DNA of 64,000 nt from contig CALAJQ010000015.1 in the NCBI GenBank assembly GCA_937922785.1, positions 55,561 through 119,560 on the forward strand. Direction: 5' to 3'. Positions 43,750 to 52,609 of the stretch are shown piece by piece. Source of the DNA: an uncultured Acidimicrobiales bacterium (GTDB taxonomy: Bacteria > Actinomycetota > Acidimicrobiia > Acidimicrobiales > SZUA-35). Every line of letters begins with the position of its first letter. The stretch's first letter is position 1. The notes beneath the pieces were generated by a model that saw only the letters and a list, made by a program, of their open reading frames with translations, had not been told where the DNA came from and did not search any database. The position numbers and the translations under genes are program-made.

Positions 43750-46700
43750 ATGAAAAACCCTTCGTCACACTCTTTCCGCATCAAAGCGGCGCAGCACCCT
43801 CTAAGAGGGATCCTTGGCGCGCTTGTTTTGGTGTGGGGAGTGTTGGCGATACCGCCGGCGGCAACTGCTCAGGCGAGCACCCCAATAATCGTCGTTAACT
43901 CAACTGGTGATGCAAGCGATCTTGTTGTTAACGATGCCGATTGCGACACCGGAGCACTGAACTCTGCAGGTAGCCCCGAATGCACCCTGCGGGCAGCGAT
44001 TGAATACGCAAACCAACAACCAAACACAACTGACATCGACTTTGCTATTCCAGCTAGCGACCCTGGGCTTTCTGGGGGCGTCTGGACGATTCAACCAGCA
44101 ACCCCGTTTCCCAACATCACTGCCCCGACCAACATTGATGCCGCAACTCAATCGACTTGGGCCGATGTCGGCGATCAGCCAGTCCCAGTAGTAACGATTG
44201 ACGGAGGCTTGCTGAGCAACGCTACTCAGCCCGGATTCTTCTTTGTTTCCGGCGCCCCATTCTCTGGGATATACGGAATGTCGATCGTTGGTTTCCCCGG
44301 CCACGCGATCCAGTCCAACGAAGATGACACCTTTGTCCAGACCAGCTTCATCGGCCTGCGGCCTGACCTGACACCCGACGGCAACGGAGGCAATGGTGTC
44401 TTTATCCGCGGGACAAACGGACTAATTGCTAGGAACGTCATCGCTGCCAATGTGAACGACGGAATCACGTTGGATTCCAATGTGTCTGGAACTGTCATAG
44501 CCCGGAACCTGATTGGTCTCGATCCCAACGGTGTCGCCCACGGGAACATCAACGGCATCTGGTCCCAAGGCACGGGGCCGATCCGGATTGGCGGAACCAG
44601 TGCGACTGATTCCAACGTGATTGCCAACAACACCTTTAACGGTATTCAGTTGGAGGATGGCCAGGACACATCCATCAACCGAAACTCGATCTACAACAAC
44701 GGCTCTGGAATCGTGCTTGGAACGGCACTGACTCCCAATGATCCTGGTGACGGTGATACCGGTCCTAACGGTCTAATCAACTTCCCAGTACTCCAAGACT
44801 CTGGGACCCCGAACCAGGTTGACTTTCAGTACGACGGAATCGGCTCGACCTACAGAATCGAGTTCTTCACCAACTCCTCTGGTCCACACCCGAGCGGTCG
44901 CGGTGCAGGTGAGGTCTACGTCGGTTCGATAGACATTAACCACCCCGGTGGTGTAGCCAACTACTCCTTCTCTGATCCTGCGTTGACACCGGGCACGTGG
45001 ATCTCGGCAACCAACACACTGCTTGGGCCAAGCCCGGTAAAGACGTCAGAGTTTGCGCCTTCATTTCAGATGCCGGGTGGGCCTCGTTCCTTCGTTGTGA
45101 ACTCAACTGGCGACGCTGACCTTGAAGTCGCCAACGGTGGCCAGTGTCGGACTGGGAATTTCTTACCCGACAGCTCTCCAGAGTGCACGTTGCGTGCGGC
45201 CCTGACCTTGGCGAACGAACAGCCTTCGCGAGATGAAATCTCGTTCAACATTCCAACTACTGATGCTGGTCACTCGGCCGGTGTGTGGACGATTCAACCA
45301 GCAACAGCTTTTCCCGGTTTAAACGAATCGGTCGTACTTGACGGTTCGACACAGCCGGGTTTTGTTGGCAACCCGGTAATCGAGTTGGACGGCCAGGGAT
45401 CGGCTGATGCCGGACTCCTGCTGTTTGGTGACAATTCCCTCGTTCAGTCGCTGTCGGTTGGTGGCTTTGGCGACGGCATCCGGATCAACACAGGAACCGG
45501 TTCACAGATTCTGGGCAACCACGTGGGCATAGATGCTTCCGGCACCCAGGCGCGGCCAAACAGCGATGACGGGATCGATGTCACTTCGGGCACCAGCGCG
45601 GTGGAAGTCGGTGGCGCAAATGCTGGCGAAGGAAACCTCGTCGGCAACAACAACGACGATGGCATCTCGGTCTGTTGCGGAGGGGTCACGGGTCTCCTGA
45701 TCAGGGGCAACGTTGTCGGAACAGACATTTCCGAGACCCTCGACATGGGCAACGGCGATGATGCAATAACTATCTCTGGAGCCGTCACAGTGACAATCGG
45801 TGGTGCCACTGTGGGCGCAGGCAACACGCTGGTCAACAGTCCCGATGGTGGCGTTTCGATTCTTGGCCCCGGGGCAGACGTAGACATCCAAGGCAACCTC
45901 ATAGGCGTGACCGCTGGGGGCGCAGCGATGGGGAACAACCATGGCGTAATCGTCCAGGATTCATCCACCAGCGTGCAGGTTGGTGGCACAACGGTTGCGT
46001 CGGCGAACACCATTGCCAATCAGATCGGTTCTGGCGTCCAAGTGTCCCAAACCTCCAGAAATGTCTACGTGAACCTGAACTCGATCCACTCAAACGGTTT
46101 TGGCATAGAACTCGCCCCTGACTCGCCGAATGATCCGGGCGATGACGACACCGGAGCGAACGACCAGCTGAACCGCCCCGTGGTCACGGGGGTTGTCAAC
46201 GGAGCAAGCACATTCCAACTTCTGGTCGACGTGGACGTTCCGCCGAGCAACTACCGACTTGAAGTATTCGACAATCAGCCGGGTGAGTCTCAGGGCCGCA
46301 CCCTTCTGGGAACTTCTCAGCTGGATACAACCGGCGGTTCAACACTGTTCTCAAGGTCCTTCACTGGTAACGTCACCGGTGATCTAACCGCAACGTTGAC
46401 TCCGTGTGACGCAGGTTGTGTTAACTACAACTCTGGAACGTCGCCCTTTAGTGCGGCAGTCACTCCAGCGGGCGCGACCCTCGAAGTCAACTCCACTAGC
46501 GACAGTCCTGACGCCGCCATTGGCAATGGTGTGTGTGACACAGGTTCGTTGAACTCCGAAGGCGACGTGGAATGCACGCTTCGCGCTGCGCTTGATGAGA
46601 TTCGGTCCGGGTCACCGTTGGACACGATCCACTTCAACATTCCAGTCTCAGATCCGGGGCACAACTCTGGCACTTGGACACTTCAACCCGCCAGTGATCT

Positions 46701-49700
46701 GCCTCGGATTCCTAGCGGAACTTCCTTAGATGCCAGAACTCAACCTGGATATGTGAGTGTTCCCGTCATAGAGCTCGATGGGTCAGCAGTAGTGGCGTCT
46801 GTGTCTGCACTGCTGATTGACGGCCGCGACGCTTCCATCCGAGGCTTTATGATTCACAGCTTCAGCGATGACGGCATTGAAGTTGACGGACAGAATTTCC
46901 CGTCATTTGACAACCAGATAACTGACAACTGGATCGGCGTTGACCGTAACCTCAACCCTGCTCCCAATGGCGACCTTGGAATCTTGGTTATCGCCTCGGC
47001 AGCGAACAACTTCGAACGAAATGTCATTGTCGCCAATGGAGGCAACGGCATTGATATGCGAGGAGCGGGAACAACTAACAACCGCGTCGTAAACAACTGG
47101 ATAGGCGAACTGCCCGACGGAACCCCGATTCCCAACACCGGCTGGGGCGTCGATCTGTACCAAGCCGCCACCAACACCATCGTCGGCGAATCGGGTTTGC
47201 CCAACGTGATCTCGAACAACGCGACAGGTGGGATACTCATTCGGTCTGACGCCGGCGGCGGAACGGTCATTGGCCATAACGACATCGAAGACAACACCGG
47301 CAACGGGATCCAGCTTTCGGCGGCAACAAACGTACAGGTGGTTAGCAACACGATTCAGCGAAACTCGGCGCAGGGAATCTTGGCGCTTAATACTGTTTCT
47401 GCCGACATAGGTGGCCCTGGCCAAGGCAACGTGATTTCGGGCAATGGCCTGGCTGGAATCAGTGTTGACGGCTCTACGGCGAGCCTGGATGTCGTTGGGA
47501 ACACGATTGGCCTGAGTGACCTGGGAGCGGCGCTTGGAAATCAGACGGGAGTCCAAGTGGTGGGCACCGTAACTGAACTAAACATCGGTGATTCGGCGAC
47601 CGAGATCGGCAACCTAATTGTCTTCAACACAGGCGCTGGCATCGAGGTTGGTGCAGCCACAACTCAGAACGTCTACTGGGCGGCAAATCTGATTCACTCA
47701 AACGGCGTAGGAATCGAGTTGTCGCCCGACACCCCAAACGACCCTGGCGACGCCGACACCGGTGCAAACCACCAAGTCAACAGACCAGTTCTGTCACAAG
47801 TTACAAACCCGAACCCAATCAGCTTCAACTACAGGGTTGAACTCGATGTTGCCATTGGCGAGTACCGGTTGGATCTGTATGACAACAACCCGGGGGAGTC
47901 CCAAGGTCGCGTCTATCTAGGATCCCAGGTCTTTGACAAGACCGATCCAGGTGCCCAGTCCTTTTCGGCAGCAAGGTCTGGTCAGGTGGCTGGTGTCTTG
48001 ACGGCAACTCTGACCCCGTGTGATGCGGGTTGTGTTAACCCTCAGCTCGGATCGTCGCCCTTTAGTGCGCCAGTTCCGCTAAGCACTTCAACGGCCTTAG
48101 TCAACTCCACTGGCGTAGGCACTGATAACAACGTAGGCGACGGTCTGTGCGACACAGGCTCTCTCAACAGCGAAGGTGATGCAGAGTGCACGTTGATCGC
48201 AGCGGTCACTGAGGCTAACGCGTCGGCCTTGGTGGACACGATCCACTTTGCCATTCCTCTCACTGATCCCGGTCACAGCGCCGGAGTCTGGACCATCACG
48301 CCCACAAACAGAATCGATCCCGTCACTGAGACCGCAGTCTTAGATGCTCGGACCCAGCCTGGTTATGCCGGCGCACCAGTGATTGAAGTTGACGGTTCTG
48401 TCTCTGCACTGGATGACGGCCTGCGCTTAGAAACCACGGCCCTAAACAGCGAGCTTTATGGTTTTGCAGTGTTTAACTACGGCGATGCTGGCATTTGGAG
48501 CAGAGCCAATGACTCAATCTTGGCGCACAACTATTCAGGGCTAAGGGCCGACGGTTCGACCGCAGCCCCAAACAGCCGAGGCATTGACGCTTGGGACGGT
48601 GTTCAAGGGGTTCAGATCTTCTCCAACGTTGCCTCCGGCAACACCGACTCGGGCATCGGCGTTTTTGACCCCGGCACAAGCGACATTCTGATTGACGGCA
48701 ACTTCGTTGGCACCAACGCCTCTGGCACTGCACCAGTTCCAAACGGTGGCAACGGAATAATCGTGTCCGAGGCAAACTCCGTCGACATCGGAACAGTGAA
48801 CGCCAACGTGGTGAGCGGCAACGCGTTCACTGGAATTGTTGTAACTAGCACTGGGAGCGCGACGATCGAAGACAACTTGATTGGTCTGAACGCCGCTGGT
48901 GACGCAGCGATTGCGAACGGGGGCGACGGAGTATTCGTGAACGGAACATCTTCGTTTGTGAACATTGGCACCGTGGGGAACCCCAACTTCATTGGCGGCA
49001 ATGTTGGCAATGGCGTTGTCATAAGTTCTGCAAGCAACCTCAACACGATTAGAAACAACTACATCGGAACTGACGTCGCTCGCTCGGTTGATCTAGGCAA
49101 CGGACTCAGTGGCGTACTGATTCGATCCGGTGCTCAAGACGTTGCCATTTCTAACAACACGATCGCCAACAATGGCCTCGACGGAATTCGCTCTGAGCCT
49201 GGGGTGACCTCTTGGGTTGGTGCGATCTATAACGAGACTTTCAACAATGGCGGTCTTGGCTTTGACATTGGCGGAGACGGTCCAACACTGAATGATCTCG
49301 GTGACGCCGATAGCGGAACAAACGGTTTATTGAACTACCCGGTGATTCAGGCAATTAACCCTTCAGGTGGCCAGTTCGAAATTGAATACTCGCTAGACGC
49401 ACCAGCTGGCAACTATGTCGTCACGTTCTACACCAACCCCTCAGGTGCAGACCCCAGTGGCTTCGGTGAGAGTGAGTTTTCACTGCAAAGCGATTTGGTA
49501 TCGGGCCATCCTGGCGGCTCGGTCATATACACGACCGGCGCAGTTCCCATTGTGGGCGGATCAGCAATTAGCGGCGCAGTACACGTCAACGGTGGGTCTG
49601 GAAATGCTGCTTCTGAATACGGGCCAGTCTTTAACTTCACCGGTATCTCAACCGTCAATACGACCGGCGATGCCGGGGACGCAAACATTGGTGACGGGAT

Positions 49701-51873
49701 CTGCTCCACCGGTTCAACGGTTAGCACAGGTGACCCAGCTTGCACACTTCGTGCAGCGATCGAGGAAGCCAACTCACCCACCGGTGGAGAGAGTGTGATC
49801 TTCAATATCCTCCCAGCCGATGCCGTCTATGACCAAGGCGGAAACGGAGAGTTCACAATTCTTCCAAACTCTCCATTGCCTCCGATCACCAACACGATTT
49901 CAATTGATGGCTCGACTCAGCCCGGTTACGGCTCCCACCCGCTAATCGAACTTGACGGATCTCTGTCAAGTTGCCCCTCGGCGACTTGTTCTGGTTTGCG
50001 ATTCCAAGGTGGCATCGGTCAGGTCAACGCACTGGCAATAAGCAGCTGGGGTGTTAACGGTATTGAGCTTGACGCGGACCCCGCGTCGGCTGTCACTAAT
50101 TCGGTGATAGGTACTGACGTAACCGGAACCTTTGCCCGACCCAACGGCCAAGCCGGAGTCCGGGCCAGTGCCGGCACTGTCGGCGGGGCCGATCTTGCTG
50201 GCAACACCATTGCCTTTAATGGGGGCCCCGGGGTTGCGGTTGTGGCAACAACCGAAGTAGTCACCGTGACCCACAACTCGATCCACTCCAACAGCGGCTT
50301 GGGTATAGATCTAAACGATGATGGTCGAACCGCTAACGATTCCGGCGACGGTGACACCGGTGCCAACGGATTGCTCAATTCGCCTGTGATCACAGGGGTT
50401 AGCGATATCGGCTCGGGTCAGATTCAGATCGACGGCTTTGTTGACGTTCCCGCTGGGGACTACATGGTTCAGATCTATAAGAACCCGGTAGGCGCAAACG
50501 CCAACGGCGACGTCCAAGCGCAAATTCTCCAATTCAGTGTTCCGCTAACTTCCTCCGGATCTGGCGCCGAGTCGTTCACCTTCACAGCTGCGGGCGCAGT
50601 GGGCGACAGGGTCACGCTGACGCTCACAGAAGACCCACCTCTCACAGGACTTGGGGGCACTTCGGAAATCTCCCAGGCAGTCACCGCCGTTCCAAACCGG
50701 GTCGTTGGATTCGAAGACGCTTCGGTTAACCGCAATGATGCAGGAGTCGGCAACGGTGTCTCAACCGCAGACTCTGCCCCAGGCGCTATTGGCGGTGCAA
50801 AGAACTTCGACTCCACGACCGATTCGGTGCCACTACCTGTTCTGAACACTCGCTCGGGAGCGTTGAGTGTTTCGGCTTGGGTCAACCCGTCCACTATTGG
50901 CGACGCCGTTGTGGTTTCAACCGAAGGGCCACTTGGCGACCAGTTCAGCATCGGAACCCTCACCTCCGCCCCGGACGGCACCGCAACAGCAACAGTTGTG
51001 GTGGACGGCTCGCCGATAACGGTTTCCGGCGGAACAGTTACCGCGGGAAACTGGCATCAGTTGGCCGCAACTTGGGATTCGGCAAATCTTGAGTTGTTTG
51101 TAAACGGTGTATCAGTTGCCACTGCGTCGGCCCCAGGAGCCCTCTACAACGACTCCGACGGCCACGGCTGGATTGGCGCGCCAGGTTCAGGCACAGGATC
51201 GTTCATCGGTCTTATTGACGAGGTTCGGGTCATGCCCGGGGCAGTCAGCCCCGATTGGATCCTTGCCGACTACCAATTCGGATCTGGAACGAATCAAACT
51301 GGAACGTTCGGCGCACGGGAAACCGGAGCAGCCCTGCCTTGGACCCAAGTTGGTAGTGGGGGACGAAGCGGTAGCGGTGCGGCCAGCGCCCCGACTGTGT
51401 CACCTGGTCAGTCTTGGCTCGTTGCTGATGGTGTGGACGAAGTTGGCATCGAGTTCGAGAGTTGGTGGTATCTCACAACAGATACCGGAGTTGACGTTGG
51501 TCAAGGCACTCGAACCGCAACACTTGGCGGCGCTCAAAACGAGGTTCGAGTTTCGTCAGCGGCCGGCTTCGAAATCTCGGAATTCGGACCGGGTGGAAGC
51601 AACCAGCTTCAGGCGCCCACCGGGGGAGCCTACGGAGCTGGCTGGCGCCGAGTTCGAGTCCGCATCGACCAAGACGGAGCAGCGATCGTTGCTGTCGACG
51701 GCATCGATCTGCCTGGTCCGGTGTTGTTTGACAGCGACCCTGCGTCAGGCTCAATTGGGTTCCGCTCGGTTGCGTTGCCAAACGGGGAGCAATGGCTTGT
51801 AGACGATGTGCTGGCCCGACGCTACGTGAACCCTGAACCGACGTCTACCGTTTACAACTACGAGCGCCGTTAG
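43750..51873 (+). CDS. Giant secreted beta-helix protein with five CSLREA modules and LamG tail
   Basis: 2707 residues. A Sec signal (GILGALVLVWGVLAIPPAATAQA) ends at about residue 42. Five modules follow, each opened by a CSLREA-type sequence; ECTLRAAI and its variants fall near residues 78, 478, 941, 1479 and 1998. Each continues as a right-handed parallel beta-helix rich in GNxIG and NNxIxxN turns and ends with a Ca-type D-rich linker such as PNDPGDDDTGAN. Modules 2 and 3 both end TLTPCDAGCVN...SPFSA. From about residue 2317 there is a LamG domain, then a second lectin-like domain ending WLVDDVLARRYVNPEPT, as in DUF2341 proteins. No sortase motif or membrane anchor is present at the C-terminus. 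Probably a large adhesin or matrix protein. Confidence 0.88.
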   Translation: MKNPSSHSFRIKAAQHPLRGILGALVLVWGVLAIPPAATAQASTPIIVVNSTGDASDLVVNDADCDTGALNSAGSPECTLRAAIEYANQQPNTTDIDFAIPASDPGLSGGVWTIQPATPFPNITAPTNIDAATQSTWADVGDQPVPVVTIDGGLLSNATQPGFFFVSGAPFSGIYGMSIVGFPGHAIQSNEDDTFVQTSFIGLRPDLTPDGNGGNGVFIRGTNGLIARNVIAANVNDGITLDSNVSGTVIARNLIGLDPNGVAHGNINGIWSQGTGPIRIGGTSATDSNVIANNTFNGIQLEDGQDTSINRNSIYNNGSGIVLGTALTPNDPGDGDTGPNGLINFPVLQDSGTPNQVDFQYDGIGSTYRIEFFTNSSGPHPSGRGAGEVYVGSIDINHPGGVANYSFSDPALTPGTWISATNTLLGPSPVKTSEFAPSFQMPGGPRSFVVNSTGDADLEVANGGQCRTGNFLPDSSPECTLRAALTLANEQPSRDEISFNIPTTDAGHSAGVWTIQPATAFPGLNESVVLDGSTQPGFVGNPVIELDGQGSADAGLLLFGDNSLVQSLSVGGFGDGIRINTGTGSQILGNHVGIDASGTQARPNSDDGIDVTSGTSAVEVGGANAGEGNLVGNNNDDGISVCCGGVTGLLIRGNVVGTDISETLDMGNGDDAITISGAVTVTIGGATVGAGNTLVNSPDGGVSILGPGADVDIQGNLIGVTAGGAAMGNNHGVIVQDSSTSVQVGGTTVASANTIANQIGSGVQVSQTSRNVYVNLNSIHSNGFGIELAPDSPNDPGDDDTGANDQLNRPVVTGVVNGASTFQLLVDVDVPPSNYRLEVFDNQPGESQGRTLLGTSQLDTTGGSTLFSRSFTGNVTGDLTATLTPCDAGCVNYNSGTSPFSAAVTPAGATLEVNSTSDSPDAAIGNGVCDTGSLNSEGDVECTLRAALDEIRSGSPLDTIHFNIPVSDPGHNSGTWTLQPASDLPRIPSGTSLDARTQPGYVSVPVIELDGSAVVASVSALLIDGRDASIRGFMIHSFSDDGIEVDGQNFPSFDNQITDNWIGVDRNLNPAPNGDLGILVIASAANNFERNVIVANGGNGIDMRGAGTTNNRVVNNWIGELPDGTPIPNTGWGVDLYQAATNTIVGESGLPNVISNNATGGILIRSDAGGGTVIGHNDIEDNTGNGIQLSAATNVQVVSNTIQRNSAQGILALNTVSADIGGPGQGNVISGNGLAGISVDGSTASLDVVGNTIGLSDLGAALGNQTGVQVVGTVTELNIGDSATEIGNLIVFNTGAGIEVGAATTQNVYWAANLIHSNGVGIELSPDTPNDPGDADTGANHQVNRPVLSQVTNPNPISFNYRVELDVAIGEYRLDLYDNNPGESQGRVYLGSQVFDKTDPGAQSFSAARSGQVAGVLTATLTPCDAGCVNPQLGSSPFSAPVPLSTSTALVNSTGVGTDNNVGDGLCDTGSLNSEGDAECTLIAAVTEANASALVDTIHFAIPLTDPGHSAGVWTITPTNRIDPVTETAVLDARTQPGYAGAPVIEVDGSVSALDDGLRLETTALNSELYGFAVFNYGDAGIWSRANDSILAHNYSGLRADGSTAAPNSRGIDAWDGVQGVQIFSNVASGNTDSGIGVFDPGTSDILIDGNFVGTNASGTAPVPNGGNGIIVSEANSVDIGTVNANVVSGNAFTGIVVTSTGSATIEDNLIGLNAAGDAAIANGGDGVFVNGTSSFVNIGTVGNPNFIGGNVGNGVVISSASNLNTIRNNYIGTDVARSVDLGNGLSGVLIRSGAQDVAISNNTIANNGLDGIRSEPGVTSWVGAIYNETFNNGGLGFDIGGDGPTLNDLGDADSGTNGLLNYPVIQAINPSGGQFEIEYSLDAPAGNYVVTFYTNPSGADPSGFGESEFSLQSDLVSGHPGGSVIYTTGAVPIVGGSAISGAVHVNGGSGNAASEYGPVFNFTGISTVNTTGDAGDANIGDGICSTGSTVSTGDPACTLRAAIEEANSPTGGESVIFNILPADAVYDQGGNGEFTILPNSPLPPITNTISIDGSTQPGYGSHPLIELDGSLSSCPSATCSGLRFQGGIGQVNALAISSWGVNGIELDADPASAVTNSVIGTDVTGTFARPNGQAGVRASAGTVGGADLAGNTIAFNGGPGVAVVATTEVVTVTHNSIHSNSGLGIDLNDDGRTANDSGDGDTGANGLLNSPVITGVSDIGSGQIQIDGFVDVPAGDYMVQIYKNPVGANANGDVQAQILQFSVPLTSSGSGAESFTFTAAGAVGDRVTLTLTEDPPLTGLGGTSEISQAVTAVPNRVVGFEDASVNRNDAGVGNGVSTADSAPGAIGGAKNFDSTTDSVPLPVLNTRSGALSVSAWVNPSTIGDAVVVSTEGPLGDQFSIGTLTSAPDGTATATVVVDGSPITVSGGTVTAGNWHQLAATWDSANLELFVNGVSVATASAPGALYNDSDGHGWIGAPGSGTGSFIGLIDEVRVMPGAVSPDWILADYQFGSGTNQTGTFGARETGAALPWTQVGSGGRSGSGAASAPTVSPGQSWLVADGVDEVGIEFESWWYLTTDTGVDVGQGTRTATLGGAQNEVRVSSAAGFEISEFGPGGSNQLQAPTGGAYGAGWRRVRVRIDQDGAAIVAVDGIDLPGPVLFDSDPASGSIGFRSVALPNGEQWLVDDVLARRYVNPEPTSTVYNYERR

Positions 51874-51889
51874 CGATTTAGCCGTTTCG

Positions 51890-52609
51890 TCAGCGGTTTA
51901 GCAGGGCGAGCGCTCGTTCAGCGGCGTCTGCACCAAGCCGGGCTAGTCCATCGGCAGTAAAGGGAGCAGACGGGGGAGGCTCGGTTGGAAACGGTGGCAT
52001 AGCTCTGGCCGTGGCAGGGACGTCGGGCTGATTTGGAAGGTCGCCCGCTTCCCGAGCGTAAGCGGTGCTGGCGATCTCGGTGCCTTCGGGAATCTCGGGA
52101 GCGGCCCCGCTGCGGGCTGCTGAAACAGCCTTGATCAGATCGGTTCGTTCAAGGCCCCGCAGCCGCAGTAGCTCAAACGGATCGGCCTCGATCGCGTCAC
52201 CGAGCAAATAGACGACAGCGCCAACATGGCGACAAACTGCACCTTGGTGGCGGCAATCACAGGTTGCTGTAACTGAGCCAGGCAGAAGGTCGACACCTAC
52301 GTTTGCAGCCGCACCCAACAAGGTCATGTCGAGATCACCGTCAAGCAGTGCAGCGGTGGCCGAAGTGTTGTTGGCAATAACCGAGACAATCTTGTCGATT
52401 TCTTCCTCGGTGAGGACTGGGATTTCCAAGCGAGCTTCGTATACAACGCGCCGCCCGGCCCGAGCATCGGTTGATGCCAATCCCGGTTTGATGTCTAGGT
52501 CGAGGCGCCACTCACTCATGGCGTAGTTACGGCCGCGATCTAGCCCGACGGCGTCCAGGTCCATGCTTTCAATGTGCTTAATCCAGGCCTCGCCCCAATT
52601 GTTAGCCAT
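51890..52609 (-). CDS. SWIM zinc-finger protein
   Basis: About 239 residues. The SWIM motif is CDCRHQGAVCRH (CxCx6CxH) at about residue 118, preceded by the usual strand pair (VDLLPGSVTAT) and a helical N-terminal half with EEEIDKIVSVIANN. The C-terminus is Pro-rich and ends in a helix (AAERALALLNR). In actinobacteria this protein is encoded beside an SNF2-type helicase and is assumed to act with it on DNA. The start ATG at 52609 (MANNWGEAWIKH) overlaps the helicase gene by 8 bases; longer starts further upstream would lie deeper inside it. Confidence 0.9.
   Translation of the reverse strand: MANNWGEAWIKHIESMDLDAVGLDRGRNYAMSEWRLDLDIKPGLASTDARAGRRVVYEARLEIPVLTEEEIDKIVSVIANNTSATAALLDGDLDMTLLGAAANVGVDLLPGSVTATCDCRHQGAVCRHVGAVVYLLGDAIEADPFELLRLRGLERTDLIKAVSAARSGAAPEIPEGTEIASTAYAREAGDLPNQPDVPATARAMPPFPTEPPPSAPFTADGLARLGADAAERALALLNR

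Noticed and set aside
45444..47556. Several long minus-strand readings within the beta-helix gene
   Set aside because: They show codon-mirrored composition of the plus-strand repeats, have no domains and no ribosome-binding sites.
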